The position numbers were made by a program, and so were the translations under genes. The notes under the pieces were generated by a model, which was not told the origin of the DNA, made no database searches, and was given only the letters and a program-made list of their open reading frames with translations. Shown here in pieces: positions 51,969 to 62,158 of a DNA stretch of 64,000 bases; positions within the stretch are counted from its first letter, which is position 1; each line of letters begins with the position of its first letter. The DNA is from Olivibacter sp. XZL3. Lineage in GTDB: Bacteria; Bacteroidota; Bacteroidia; Sphingobacteriales; Sphingobacteriaceae. The DNA is taken from contig NZ_SBJH01000116.1 in assembly GCF_004368405.1 (NCBI RefSeq), positions 1-64,000 on the forward strand, in the 5' to 3' direction.

Positions 51969-53282
51969 ATGGCAAGAGAGATATTGGAAAATAAGCGTAA
52001 AGCGTTAAAAATTAACTTAAGTGATCAAATTTATGGCACCTTTGCAGAAATAGGAGCCGGACAGGAAGTTGCAAGAAATTTTTTTACAGCAGGCGCCGCT
52101 TCGGGAACGATCGCCAAGACCATGAGTGCCTATGACATGGCTTTTAGCGACGCGATCTATGGAGCGGAAGAAAATGGCCGTTATGTAAGCCGCTCGCGCC
52201 TGGAAAAAATGTTGGACCATGAGTACCGGTTACTCACCGACAGGCTCACCGGCCCGAAGTATCAAAATAGAAAGTTTTTTGCTTTTGCGGATACCGTAAC
52301 GACCTTGAATTTCAGTAAAACAAATGATCCGCATGGATGGATCGGTCTTCGCTTCCAATCCGAAGTAGGGGGCGAATCAAACGATATTATTTTCCACGTA
52401 CGTCTGTTGGATAGCGACGCCTCATTACAGCAAAAAGTACTCGGTATATTAGGAGTAAACTTGGTGTTTGCTGCCTATTTTTACATCCATGACGCACAAA
52501 CCATGATTGAAAGCTTGGTTGATAACCTTGCCGCGGGTTCTGTAGAAATCGATTTGGTGAAGGTGAACGGGCATGCTTTTAAACAGGTAAACGAACGACT
52601 GATTAATCTTTATCTGGTGGCTAAGGGCTTTTCGCGCGCGGCAATTTTCGATGAGAAAGGACATGCGCATCAGGCAAAAGACTTTCTCTATAAGAAGGAC
52701 GTCATTATCTTGAGGACCAAATACAAGCAAAAGTCCAATCCGAATTTCGATTTGTTTAACTTGGCGGTCGATCAGTTTAAAAAGAACTTGGCAATCAAGG
52801 ATAAAAATCTTTTGGTGATGATTGAGGTGTTGATGTCAAACGCGTTGGAGGATGACCACCCCGTGCTGAGCAACGAGGATTTAGCGTATTTTGCAAAAAG
52901 AGCGGAAGAGCTGTGCGCTACAGGCAACCATATCCTCGTGTCGAACTTTACGAGAAATCATAAACTGGCAGAATTCCTTGCTCAGTTTAAACCGAACAAC
53001 GTAGGTATTTCTACCAATATCTCCAATCTTCGAAATATATTCAACTCAAAAAATTACGGCGAAAATTATGCAGATGAACTACTGGCCTATGTAAGTGGGA
53101 TGTTTAGTAAAAATGTAAAATTGTATGTTTACCCTTATTTAGACAAGGCAAACAATGAAATTATTACCACTCAAAATATGCCGGTGTCTGCTGAAGCTAA
53201 ACCGCTCTTCGATTTCCTAATTCAAAATCATTATATTATCGATATAGAAAACTACGACGAACGCTTTGTAAAGACTGTATAA
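51969..53282 (+). CDS. Conserved protein of unknown function (437 residues)
   Basis: The protein starts MAREILENKRKALKINLSDQIYGTFAEIGAGQEVARNFF. It has no signal peptide or clear membrane segments and has long mixed alpha/beta stretches. I have seen very similar proteins with this length and beginning in other Bacteroidota and other phyla, under doubtful names, but I know of no proven function. Several Glu/Asp/His-rich positions look conserved-like (GAGQEVARNFF, FADTVTTLNFS, GGESNDIIFHVRLLDSD). No enzyme motif I can name is present. Neighbours (Nudix before, gcvP convergent after) give no hint. Confidence 0.8.
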   Translation: MAREILENKRKALKINLSDQIYGTFAEIGAGQEVARNFFTAGAASGTIAKTMSAYDMAFSDAIYGAEENGRYVSRSRLEKMLDHEYRLLTDRLTGPKYQNRKFFAFADTVTTLNFSKTNDPHGWIGLRFQSEVGGESNDIIFHVRLLDSDASLQQKVLGILGVNLVFAAYFYIHDAQTMIESLVDNLAAGSVEIDLVKVNGHAFKQVNERLINLYLVAKGFSRAAIFDEKGHAHQAKDFLYKKDVIILRTKYKQKSNPNFDLFNLAVDQFKKNLAIKDKNLLVMIEVLMSNALEDDHPVLSNEDLAYFAKRAEELCATGNHILVSNFTRNHKLAEFLAQFKPNNVGISTNISNLRNIFNSKNYGENYADELLAYVSGMFSKNVKLYVYPYLDKANNEIITTQNMPVSAEAKPLFDFLIQNHYIIDIENYDERFVKTV

Positions 53283-53291
53283 AAAAGTTAT

Positions 53292-53330
53292 GAGTTACCA
53301 GTTAAGAGCGGCACTCCCAACTGGTAACTC
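53292..53330. repeat. Inverted repeat GAGTTACCAGTT/AACTGGTAACTC
   Basis: Perfect 12-base arms with a 15-base spacer between convergent genes. Read on the minus strand it is followed a few bases later by TTTTTT, so it may terminate gcvP. Confidence 0.6.
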
Positions 53331-53338
53331 ACGACTGA

Positions 53339-56227
53339 CTAATAGCTCGCCGCAGCGTCTTCGTATTCACTTAACGGAGGGCAGGAGCATACGAGCGAAC
53401 GATCCCCATAGGAGTCGTTTACTCTGCCAACGGCAGGCCAAAATTTATGTGTTGCAACGAAAGGAAGAGGGAATGCAGCCTCCTGGCGTGAATATGGCCT
53501 GTTCCATTCATCGGCGCTGACAACGGCCAAGGTATGCGGTGCCGATTTCAGTACATTTTCGCTTTTGTCTGCCTCGCCTGATTCAACGGCTGCTATTTCT
53601 TTTCTAATTGCCAACAGTGCATCACAAAAACGGTCTAATTCGGCTTTCGGTTCAGATTCTGTAGGTTCTACCATGAGTGTACCGGCTACCGGGAAAGAAA
53701 CTGTTGGCGCATGGAACCCATAATCCATCAGGCGTTTCGCAATATCTCCCACTTCGATGCCCTGGTTTTTAAAACTACGGCAGTCGAGGATCATCTCATG
53801 CGCACATCTTCCATTAGCTCCGGCGTACAATACTTTATAGTCTTGTTCCAGCCTTGCTTTAATATAGTTTGCGTTCAGAATGGCAAACTTAGTAGCGTTT
53901 GTTAACCCGTCGGCACCCATCATGGCTATATAAGCATGGGAGATTAACAAAATAGAAGCAGAACCAAATGGAGCCGCTGCCACTGCCGAAATAGATTTGC
54001 TTTCACTGATATCAACCACTTCATGACCAGGTAAAAAAGGCACCAAATGCGCTGCCACACCAATAGGTCCCATACCGGGGCCGCCGCCGCCATGTGGAAT
54101 ACAGAATGTTTTATGAAGATTCAGGTGGCATACATCTGCACCGATGCTGGCTGGACTGGTTAATCCAACTTGGGCATTCATGTTCGCGCCATCCATATAT
54201 ACCTGTCCGCCGTTCGCATGAATGATTTCACAGATGTCGATAATTGATTCCTCAAACACTCCATGAGTAGATGGGTAGGTAACCATTAAACAGCTTAAAT
54301 TGTCTTTATGCAACTCTGCCTTTGAGCGAAGGTCGGCTACATCTATGTTGCCCCGTTCGTCACAATTCACTACAACGATTTTCATACCGGCCATCGATGC
54401 AGAAGCGGGATTAGTTCCGTGTGCCGATGATGGAATGAGCACCACGTTCCGGTGGTGATCACCGCGGTCTTCATGATAAGCCCTGATCACCATTAGTCCG
54501 GCATATTCTCCTTGCGCTCCGGAATTTGGCTGAAAACTCATTTTAGCAAATCCAGTGATAGCAGACAGCCATTGATTTAACTCGTCGAGTATCTGCATAT
54601 AGCCACCAACTTGATCAATTGGTGCAAAAGGGTGCAGTCGGCTAAAGGCTTCCCATGAAACCGGTATCATTTCGGTGGTCGCATTGAGCTTCATTGTACA
54701 GGAGCCCAGTGGGATCATCGAATGGCAAAGTGATAAATCTTTAGCTTCTAAGGATTTGATGTAACGCAACATTTCGTGTTCAGCATGATGCGAATTGAAG
54801 ACTTCATGCGTTAAATAAGCCGACGTACGTTGTAAAGATTGCGGAATAACGGTCTCCAGCGTTGAGGCGAGGGCATTAAAATCAATCTCAGCCAAATTTT
54901 TTGCTTTCACCTTGGCGAATACACGAACAATTTCTTTAATATCGGCTAAGGTTGTTGTTTCGTCCAACGAAATCTGAACAGTTTCGCCGATATAGTTGAA
55001 ATTTAACTCATGATTAAGCGCTTCTGCATGTAGTGGGTTGCACAGGTCGCCGAGAACGAAGCTCAGTGTGTCGAAATAAGCCTCATTTTTTTGTTGATAG
55101 CCGAGGGATGTCAGGGCCTTGGATAAGAGTACCGTTAAACCGTGAATTCGTTCTGCTATGGACCGCAGACCTTTTGGTCCGTGGTAAGTGGCATAAAAAC
55201 CAGCCATGATTGCCAGCAGGGCCTGTGCGGTACAGATGTTGGACGACGCTTTGTCCCGGCGGATGTGCTGCTCTCTGGTTTGTAACGCCATGCGGAGTGC
55301 ATAATTGCCCGAAGAATCAATTGTAACGCCAATAATTCGGCCGGGAATATTACGTTTATACGCGTCCTTAGTGGCGAAGAATGCAGCATGTGGTCCACCA
55401 AATCCCATAGGAACGCCAAAACGTTGGGACGACCCAATTACAATATCAGCTCCCCATTCGCCCGGAGGCGTAAGTAAGGCGAGGCTCATCAAGTCGGCAG
55501 CCACACTAAGGGTTGCGTTGTGGTGATGTACCTTCTCTGCAAAGCCACTGTAATCAAACACCTTTCCGTCGCTCGCAGGATATTGAACTAAAGCACCGAA
55601 AATGTGCTCATTGAATTCGACCGTATGGTGATCGCCCACTAAAAGTTTGATTCCGTAGGATACCGAACGGGTTTTTAACACGTCTAAGGTTTGAGGGAAA
55701 ACGTTCTCAGATACAAAAAAGGTGTCTGCATCTTTGTTCTTACGAAGGCTGTATTGCATAAACATGGCTTCTGCCGCAGCGGTGGCTTCGTCCAGTAAAG
55801 AGGCATTCGCTATCTCCATGCCCGTGAGGTCGATAATAACGGTCTGGAAGTTTAATAAGGCCTGCAGCCTTCCCTGTGCAATTTCCGCTTGGTAAGGTGT
55901 ATACTGGGTGTACCAGCCTGGATTTTCGAATACATTGCGTAAAATAACGCCGGGGGTAATAACATCGTAATAGCCTTGGCCGATATACGATTTGAAAACC
56001 TTGTTCTTAGATGCGGTTTGCTTTAATCGTTGTAAATAACCTGTTTCCGTTAAAGCTGCCGGTAGATTTAACGGCGCCTTTAAGCGGATTGCAGATGGAA
56101 CGGTTTCATCAATCAATTGATCAATGCTGTCCACTTTGATGGCTTTAAGCATTTCCGGAACATCTTGCTCATTTGGTGCAATGTGGCGTTCCTCAAATTT
56201 TTCTTGAAAATTTATGTTTAAGTTCAT
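53339..56227 (-). CDS. gcvP: Glycine dehydrogenase (decarboxylating), P protein
   Basis: The 962-residue protein is the fused alpha-beta form of the glycine cleavage P protein. The two homologous halves are visible: N-terminal ([22 protein letters not shown]) and C-terminal with the PLP lysine, Lys706, in [23 protein letters not shown]. It decarboxylates glycine and passes the aminomethyl group to the lipoylated H protein. The gcvH, gcvT and lpd genes are not in the window. Confidence 0.97.
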   Translation of the reverse strand: MNLNINFQEKFEERHIAPNEQDVPEMLKAIKVDSIDQLIDETVPSAIRLKAPLNLPAALTETGYLQRLKQTASKNKVFKSYIGQGYYDVITPGVILRNVFENPGWYTQYTPYQAEIAQGRLQALLNFQTVIIDLTGMEIANASLLDEATAAAEAMFMQYSLRKNKDADTFFVSENVFPQTLDVLKTRSVSYGIKLLVGDHHTVEFNEHIFGALVQYPASDGKVFDYSGFAEKVHHHNATLSVAADLMSLALLTPPGEWGADIVIGSSQRFGVPMGFGGPHAAFFATKDAYKRNIPGRIIGVTIDSSGNYALRMALQTREQHIRRDKASSNICTAQALLAIMAGFYATYHGPKGLRSIAERIHGLTVLLSKALTSLGYQQKNEAYFDTLSFVLGDLCNPLHAEALNHELNFNYIGETVQISLDETTTLADIKEIVRVFAKVKAKNLAEIDFNALASTLETVIPQSLQRTSAYLTHEVFNSHHAEHEMLRYIKSLEAKDLSLCHSMIPLGSCTMKLNATTEMIPVSWEAFSRLHPFAPIDQVGGYMQILDELNQWLSAITGFAKMSFQPNSGAQGEYAGLMVIRAYHEDRGDHHRNVVLIPSSAHGTNPASASMAGMKIVVVNCDERGNIDVADLRSKAELHKDNLSCLMVTYPSTHGVFEESIIDICEIIHANGGQVYMDGANMNAQVGLTSPASIGADVCHLNLHKTFCIPHGGGGPGMGPIGVAAHLVPFLPGHEVVDISESKSISAVAAAPFGSASILLISHAYIAMMGADGLTNATKFAILNANYIKARLEQDYKVLYAGANGRCAHEMILDCRSFKNQGIEVGDIAKRLMDYGFHAPTVSFPVAGTLMVEPTESEPKAELDRFCDALLAIRKEIAAVESGEADKSENVLKSAPHTLAVVSADEWNRPYSRQEAAFPLPFVATHKFWPAVGRVNDSYGDRSLVCSCPPLSEYEDAAASY

Positions 56228-56336
56228 TCATGTATGAATTAAAGACGCAGTTTAATTAAGGTAACAGAGCATAAAGCTGTTTGTGAGGTGTTTAGCTGAT
56301 TGTTACCCGTATTAAGATCTCTTTTATTTAAGGGCA

Positions 56337-56367
56337 CAAACTTAGTCAAATTGCCCTTCATTTGCAA
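56337..56367 (-). promoter_or_regulatory. Bacteroidota-type promoter of gcvP
   Basis: On the minus strand TAAGTTTG (56337-56344) fits the -7 box and TTG (56365-56367) lies 20 bases upstream as the -33 box. The predicted leader is about 100 bases; I see no glycine riboswitch in it. Confidence 0.55.
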
Positions 56368-56454
56368 GTTAATAACGGTGGCTTGTTGCTATGGACTGCT
56401 ATGTTTAATAGTGTAATAAAAAAATTTGACCGCTAGCATACGAAAACATTTACC

Positions 56455-56462
56455 TAGTTTTG
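56455..56462 (+). promoter_or_regulatory. Possible -7 box TAGTTTTG of the small membrane protein gene
   Basis: It fits TAnnTTTG and lies 20 bases before the ATG at 56483. A TTTG at 56425-56428 is present, but the spacing (26 bases) is longer than usual. Confidence 0.4.
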
Positions 56463-56482
56463 AATATTGAAGAAGTTATCGT

Positions 56483-56662
56483 ATGAAAAAGGCTTTACCA
56501 CTCATTGCAATGATTACCGGATTTGTATCTTTTATAGGGATTATTTATATGATGCTACATCCGGACTTACCTAATATCTTAGTGTTTTTGATTTACGGCT
56601 TGGCTACCTGTGCAGGTGTGTGCGGGTTATTATTGATTGGAAAGAAAGATGGGGGGCTATGA
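56483..56662 (+). CDS. Small membrane protein, 59 residues
   Basis: ATG at 56483 to TGA at 56660-56662. The product starts MKKALPLIAMITGFVSFIGI and has two hydrophobic segments (about 5-24 and 31-52) with a short loop HPDLPN, ending GKKDGGL. Both segments and a positive start suit a two-helix inner-membrane protein. A promoter-like box lies just upstream. It is very short and I recognise no family. Confidence 0.6.
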   Translation: MKKALPLIAMITGFVSFIGIIYMMLHPDLPNILVFLIYGLATCAGVCGLLLIGKKDGGL

Positions 56663-56739
56663 CAAAACTTAATGTTTTTTACATCCCCCCATTCTAAGAT
56701 GTTCAATACGCCTTGCTGCGTTTATGAACGAATAATTCG

Positions 56740-59457
56740 TTATTCTACTTTATAGCGATAAACTGCCCGGCCGATATTACCATTTTCGTCAATGCCTTCT
56801 ACTACCGCTTTATAAGTACCTAAGCCGCTTGCATTATAGAACTGAAAACTTGCTTTTCCTTCACTGTCGGTAATTACGTCTGGATTCCAATAAACCGTGG
56901 TGCGCCAGTCGACGCCGGGAGCGCTTGTTGGCGTATACTTCGGTAAATAAAAATTACGTTCTGCTTGGTAGCCCAAGGGCGTAATGGTCACAATGTTTGA
57001 TTTAGGCAAAAGGTTTTCGAGTTCAGTCTTGCTGATACGCGTACCTTCAGGCTTCTTTTTCGTGTTGATGACCAAGACGCCATTACTTTGATAGGTTCTA
57101 TTTACGGTGCCCAAATCATCGCGTAAAAATATTTCCACCGATTCTACTTCCGCCGGACTGACTGTGTTTATGCCATTCACGTCAATAGCCATTCCATTAA
57201 GGAACACTTGTACCGGTGTACGGTTCCCTTGATTATAGTCGCGGGTGATAAAGAAATTATTGTCCATAAAAGTTAAGCCCATAGCAGCCGTTTGCAAACA
57301 ATTGATCAATAAATTACAGCCTGAAAACCGTGCGCCGTCAATCAGGTGATCGGGGATGGGGCTTAAGCCGGATAAGGCCGGATACTGCGTGTGACGAGGC
57401 TTGGGAGCCACTCTTTCTGTAATGACAACCTCTTCCAAAAGCCGTTCCGTTCGATATTGTCTTTCGCTGTTTTTTAAATAAGGCGTTAACGTACTGTCTA
57501 TATTGAGCACTTCATCCGGTGCTGTAAATCCTGGGGTAATCGCCGGGAAGGCATCTCCGTTGAGCGTAATTTTGAGGTTTTTATAGTTGTCGTTGTTGCG
57601 GGCGCTAATTGTAATTTGCGCCGAATCGGTGAACATCACGTTGCTGAATTTGAAATTCCCCTGGTCGTCCGAATAGGTTTCAACCGTCTTTTTATCATTG
57701 CCAATACTGAGTTCCAATTTGCCATTCGGTACGGCAATGCCATTTAATAAGCGAAGACTGCCGGTAATATCGATGCCTTGCTCGGGAAGGAAGGCGATAG
57801 GTGGAATCTTGTCGCTGATAATGTCCTTATAATCGAAGCGCCTGTACCCCTGTGTAAGCATCAGTATATCGAGATTGGCTCGGTTTTCAGGTGTTATTTC
57901 CCTGAAATAATAATTAGGTTGCTCTACATAACCTTTAATGTCAGAAGTAAGTAGCAAACTGCTTAAAATGGTTGTCTCCGCATTTTCGTTAAAGGGGACT
58001 TTCGACTCATCGATAACTGCAACCGAAAAAGTGCCGACGGACTGCGCGCTGTCTGTAGCGGCATTTAAATGAAGTTGTACGGCCTCTTTTGCTCGGTAGC
58101 TTTTTTTGTCAGAACGCAGCGTTAGGCGGAGCTCGTTGGGGCGTTGGACAAAGACGAGCCTTTCACTTAAAGGTATCCCGGCCGGAGAGAATAAGGTGAA
58201 TTGAACAATTCCTGACGGAAATTTATCCTTGGGGACGGAAGCATTTATGCTATTACTGTTCAAAGCGGTTTGCGCGGCGTAGTAGATCACGCCATCGCTC
58301 TGCGCCACCAACGAAAAAACCTTGTTTTGATTTTGTTGTAGATAGAGCTCATTTGAGATGATCTTTACCGCAATACTCAAACTATCTGAAGGGTCGATCG
58401 CAAGACTCGTTCCAAATGGACGTACTTTGGGGAGCTGATAACTATAGGTCGCTCCGTTTGCGGTAGTGACTTTAGCGGTGTAAACGGCGTCTGCTTTTGG
58501 GGTCAGGCTGAATTTTCCCATCCCTAAATGCTGTGTTGTTATTGTGGCAACTTCCTGTCCCTGTTGGTCAACTACTTTTCCTTGTACCGCGACGCCTAAA
58601 CCATCACCGCCTACCGCTTTGAAGGCAACTTCGCTGGGTAAGTCGGCAATTAAATATCCGCCTTCCGGAAAAAATTGTATATCGGGCGTTTGAAATGCTC
58701 CACGTAAGGTGTAGCTGGTGTTGACCGACCTATTGTTGTCTAAACTGATGGTCGTATTCAGAACGGCTTCCTTCAAAGCTTGTTGCTGCTCAGTCGTGAG
58801 ATTCACACGGAGGTAGCCGCTTTTATCGGTACTGCCGCGGCCTTTAGCAAGGCTGGTGGTTCCGCGTCTGAGCTCCCAGGAAACACGCTTGTCTGCTAAG
58901 GGTTTCCCTTCTTCGTCTGTATAACGTATGCGTCCATCAACTACAGGGCTTTTATTGGACGATGTTGCCGTAAAGTTGGCATGCGACTTTACTCGCTTAT
59001 TGAAGACATCGCCGATGGTGATGTTTTTATTGAAGAAATAGTCAGGGTCGAAATTCATCATGTATTTCGTGTAGGCTCGGATTCGGTAATTCCCCTGTTT
59101 ATAAATAAGTGGATCTAAAACGAGACTGCCGCTTCCCGTACCTTCATGGCTTGGGATCATGGTGGTTTTCATGAGCGAGTCCTGACTGTTGAGCAGCTCT
59201 ACATAAACCACTTTACTAAGCGCGGCTAGCTGGTGATGACTTGTTAAATAGGATTTGAACCATATCGTATCCCCCACGGCGTAATATGGTTTGTCGAGAT
59301 GCAAGTAAATTTTCTCAACAGGTTGCTGTGTGGCTAAGGTGTTGGTCTTTTCAACAATAGTGTTCAAATTGATTCCCTTTTGTCGCGACTGACTCCAAGC
59401 ATGTAGGGAATAAAGGAATAAAATAGATAACAGTAAATATCTGTTGAGGTGTCTCAT
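56740..59457 (-). CDS. MG2-domain and TonB-plug-like envelope protein
   Basis: The 905-residue protein has a signal peptide (LLLSILFLYSLHAWSQ). The N-terminus has a macroglobulin-type MG2 domain (VEKIYLHLDKPYYAVGDTIWFKSYL, about 43-68) and further beta-sandwich domains (about 150-520). It then has a carboxypeptidase-like regulatory repeat (GIDITGSLRLLNGIAVPNGKLEL) and a C-terminal plug-like piece (DHLIDGARFSGCNLLINCLQTAAMGL, VFLNGMAI, VNTKKKPEG). There is no beta barrel. Such proteins are common in Bacteroidota, often linked to outer-membrane assembly or protein secretion; their function is not well known. Confidence 0.85.
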   Translation of the reverse strand: MRHLNRYLLLSILFLYSLHAWSQSRQKGINLNTIVEKTNTLATQQPVEKIYLHLDKPYYAVGDTIWFKSYLTSHHQLAALSKVVYVELLNSQDSLMKTTMIPSHEGTGSGSLVLDPLIYKQGNYRIRAYTKYMMNFDPDYFFNKNITIGDVFNKRVKSHANFTATSSNKSPVVDGRIRYTDEEGKPLADKRVSWELRRGTTSLAKGRGSTDKSGYLRVNLTTEQQQALKEAVLNTTISLDNNRSVNTSYTLRGAFQTPDIQFFPEGGYLIADLPSEVAFKAVGGDGLGVAVQGKVVDQQGQEVATITTQHLGMGKFSLTPKADAVYTAKVTTANGATYSYQLPKVRPFGTSLAIDPSDSLSIAVKIISNELYLQQNQNKVFSLVAQSDGVIYYAAQTALNSNSINASVPKDKFPSGIVQFTLFSPAGIPLSERLVFVQRPNELRLTLRSDKKSYRAKEAVQLHLNAATDSAQSVGTFSVAVIDESKVPFNENAETTILSSLLLTSDIKGYVEQPNYYFREITPENRANLDILMLTQGYRRFDYKDIISDKIPPIAFLPEQGIDITGSLRLLNGIAVPNGKLELSIGNDKKTVETYSDDQGNFKFSNVMFTDSAQITISARNNDNYKNLKITLNGDAFPAITPGFTAPDEVLNIDSTLTPYLKNSERQYRTERLLEEVVITERVAPKPRHTQYPALSGLSPIPDHLIDGARFSGCNLLINCLQTAAMGLTFMDNNFFITRDYNQGNRTPVQVFLNGMAIDVNGINTVSPAEVESVEIFLRDDLGTVNRTYQSNGVLVINTKKKPEGTRISKTELENLLPKSNIVTITPLGYQAERNFYLPKYTPTSAPGVDWRTTVYWNPDVITDSEGKASFQFYNASGLGTYKAVVEGIDENGNIGRAVYRYKVE

Positions 59458-59520
59458 AAGGTGATCGTCGAATATCTTAAAAATTGCTAATTTATTGATT
59501 TATTCATTTACTTCTGTTTT

Positions 59521-59536
59521 TTAACAGATTTTTAAC
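59521..59536 (-). promoter_or_regulatory. GTTAA direct repeat upstream of the MG2 protein gene
   Basis: On the minus strand GTTAAA occurs twice, 11 bases apart (ends at 59525 and 59536 on plus). The pattern is the same as the repeat in the susC region. Confidence 0.35.
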
Positions 59537-59675
59537 AAAAATGAATGTGATTTCCGTTTTTGATCGCTTCATGCAGCAGCAGGCGCGTCATGCAGATATT
59601 CACGTTTCCTTCCAGGATCTTAACACTTGTTCAAATCAATCGGGAGAAATGCTAGGTAGTACTCCTAAAACTTCC

Positions 59676-59683
59676 TACCTTTG
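59676..59683 (+). promoter_or_regulatory. -7 box TACCTTTG of maeB
   Basis: Perfect -7 match about 83 bases before the maeB start at 59766. No clear -33 TTG is present. Confidence 0.45.
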
Positions 59684-59765
59684 GTGCTTCATCAGCATTG
59701 CCCATAATTTATTGTTATAATTAGGCAATCCAGTAAAGAAGATTGAAAAAAAGAACGAATTAGAA

Positions 59766-62063
59766 ATGAGCAAAGTAAATCGTAAGCAAGATGCGCTAGA
59801 CTATCATGCTAACGGCCGTCCGGGTAAAATTGCCGTAGTACCTACTAAACCGACCAATTCGCAACGAGATTTATCATTAGCCTACTCCCCCGGGGTTGCT
59901 GAACCCTGTTTAGAAATTGCTGCCAATAAGGAAAACGCCTATAAATATACGGCTAAGGGAAACTTGGTGGCAGTTATCAGCAATGGTACAGCTGTTTTGG
60001 GCCTTGGTGATATTGGTCCGGAAGGCGGGAAGCCCGTTATGGAAGGAAAGGGGCTGCTGTTTAAAATATTTGCGGATATTGACGTGTTCGATTTAGAGCT
60101 CGATACAAAAAACGTGGACGATTTTGTCCGTACCGTAAAAATCTTGGAGCCCACTTTTGGCGGGATCAATTTAGAGGATATTAAGGCTCCGGAGTGTTTT
60201 GAAATTGAACGCCGTTTAAAGGAAGAAATGTCTATTCCGGTAATGCATGATGACCAGCATGGTACCGCAATTATTTCCGGAGCGGCTTTGATTAACGCTT
60301 GCGAGCTACAGAAAAAGAAATTGGATAAAGTCAAGATTGTAGTGAATGGCGCCGGCGCAGCGGCTATTTCGTGCTCACGGATTTACGTTTCATTGGGAGC
60401 TAAGCCCGAGAATATCGTGATGATCGATCGGGCCGGCGTGATTCGTAGAGACAGAGACAACCTTGACGCAATAAAAGGTGAATTCGCAACAGACCGTGAT
60501 ATTCGCACCTTGGAAGAAGCAATCAAAGATGCCGACGTATTTATCGGGCTCTCTGCAGCGGATGTGTTATCTGCTGATATGCTGAAAACCATGAGTAAAA
60601 ACCCCATCGTTTTTGCTATGGCAAACCCCAATCCGGAAATTGCCTACGATTTAGCAGTAAGTACCAGAAAGGATGTGGTGATGGCTACAGGCCGTTCCGA
60701 TTATCCTAATCAGGTGAACAACGTCTTGGGTTTTCCCTACATTTTCAGGGGCGCACTGGACGTTCGGGCTACAGGTATTAACGAAGAAATGAAGCTGGCA
60801 GCGGTATATGCAATTGCTAAGTTGGCCAAGGAGCCTGTTCCGGAGTCGGTAAACTTGGCTTATAATATCAATAACCTGAAATTTGGAAAAGATTATATCA
60901 TCCCTAAACCAACGGATCCTCGACTGATTACCGAAGTTGCTCCAGCGGTAGCAAAGGCTGCGATGACATCGGGTGTTGCCAGGGCAGAAATAAAAGATTG
61001 GGAGTCCTATAAGGAGAGCCTTAGGAAGCGGTTGGGCTTAGACGACGTGCTGATGCGCGATTTAAGTGCTGCAGCGCGACAGAGCCCTAAGCGCGTTGTT
61101 TTTGCGGAAGCGGATAACTATAAAATCTTAAAAGCAGCTCAGATCATAAAAGATGAGGGTATAGCGCATCCTATCCTTTTAGGAAGGAAAGAAAAAATTA
61201 ACCGCATTATAGCGGAGCACGCATTGGATTTACCGAATGTTACGATTATCGATCCATTAGAAGAAGCCGATACGCCTGAGTTCAAACAATATGTGGAGGC
61301 GCTCTATAAAAAAAGGCAGCGTCGTGGCGTTACCTTGTTAGAAGCGAACAAATTTATGTTGGATCGGAACTATTACGGAGCGAGTATGGTGGAATTCGGC
61401 GAAGCAGACTGTTTAATTTCCGGGCTAACGAAAAATTACGCCACCACCATCCGGCCAGCGCTTCATGTCATTGGCACCCGCCCCGGTAGCCGAGTTGCCG
61501 GAATGTACATGATGTTGACTAAAAAAGGTCCGGTATTCTTTGGTGATACCACCGTAAACAAAAATCCCACCGAAGAGGAGCTCGTGGATATTACGGTTTT
61601 GTTGCACGATGCGGTAAAGAAAATGAATATTGAACCGCGTATCGCTTTGTTGTCGTATTCGAACTTTGGCTCAAACGAGGGAGAGATTCCTTCGAAAATG
61701 CGTAATGTGGTAAAAGAACTTCACGAAAAGTTCCCGCATATTGTGGTCGACGGAGAAATGCAGGCCAATTTCGCGACCAACAGCCAGATGCTGGCGGAGA
61801 ACTTTCCGTTTACCAATTTGAGTGGCGGTCCGGCAAATGTACTGGTTTTCCCAACGCTGGAATCGGGTAATATCGCTTATAAGTTATTGCAGGAGTTGGG
61901 CGAGGCGGAAGCCGTTGGGCCTATTCTACTGGGGCTTAATAAACCGGTACATGTATTGCAATTAGGCAGCTCTGTGCGGGAAATTGTAAATATGGTTACT
62001 ATTGCGGTCGTCGATGTACAAGCGAAAGAGAAAGAGGCGACGGTGAAAGGCAAAAAAAAATAG
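59766..62063 (+). CDS. maeB: NADP-dependent malic enzyme with phosphotransacetylase domain
   Basis: The 765-residue protein is the fused type: an N-terminal malic enzyme part (about 1-425) with RDLSLAYSPGVAEPC, HDDQHGTAIISGAALINA and the NAD(P) loop GAGAAAISC, then a C-terminal phosphotransacetylase-like part (about 430-760) with SGLTKNYATTIRPAL. It converts malate to pyruvate with CO2 release and NADPH. The PTA-like part is usually regulatory in MaeB. Confidence 0.95.
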   Translation: MSKVNRKQDALDYHANGRPGKIAVVPTKPTNSQRDLSLAYSPGVAEPCLEIAANKENAYKYTAKGNLVAVISNGTAVLGLGDIGPEGGKPVMEGKGLLFKIFADIDVFDLELDTKNVDDFVRTVKILEPTFGGINLEDIKAPECFEIERRLKEEMSIPVMHDDQHGTAIISGAALINACELQKKKLDKVKIVVNGAGAAAISCSRIYVSLGAKPENIVMIDRAGVIRRDRDNLDAIKGEFATDRDIRTLEEAIKDADVFIGLSAADVLSADMLKTMSKNPIVFAMANPNPEIAYDLAVSTRKDVVMATGRSDYPNQVNNVLGFPYIFRGALDVRATGINEEMKLAAVYAIAKLAKEPVPESVNLAYNINNLKFGKDYIIPKPTDPRLITEVAPAVAKAAMTSGVARAEIKDWESYKESLRKRLGLDDVLMRDLSAAARQSPKRVVFAEADNYKILKAAQIIKDEGIAHPILLGRKEKINRIIAEHALDLPNVTIIDPLEEADTPEFKQYVEALYKKRQRRGVTLLEANKFMLDRNYYGASMVEFGEADCLISGLTKNYATTIRPALHVIGTRPGSRVAGMYMMLTKKGPVFFGDTTVNKNPTEEELVDITVLLHDAVKKMNIEPRIALLSYSNFGSNEGEIPSKMRNVVKELHEKFPHIVVDGEMQANFATNSQMLAENFPFTNLSGGPANVLVFPTLESGNIAYKLLQELGEAEAVGPILLGLNKPVHVLQLGSSVREIVNMVTIAVVDVQAKEKEATVKGKKK

Positions 62064-62071
62064 ATGATATT

Positions 62072-62109
62072 AATTAGCGGGTTGGCGGTTAGCCGGCCCG
62101 CTAATTTTA
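62072..62109 (+). terminator. Intrinsic terminator after maeB
   Basis: AATTAGCGGG and CCCGCTAATT form a 10-bp stem with an inner GGC/GCC pair in the loop, followed by TTAATT. It lies 8 bases after the maeB stop. Confidence 0.75.
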
Positions 62110-62158
62110 ATTGGATATAAAATAGCGAAATTACAGCAGCGGATTCTTTGATAATAAT

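Noticed and set aside
56228-56336. Glycine riboswitch before gcvP
   Set aside because: The roughly 100-base leader lacks the paired conserved motifs of glycine riboswitches.
60000-60334. Antisense frame inside maeB
   Set aside because: Shadow frame without features of its own.
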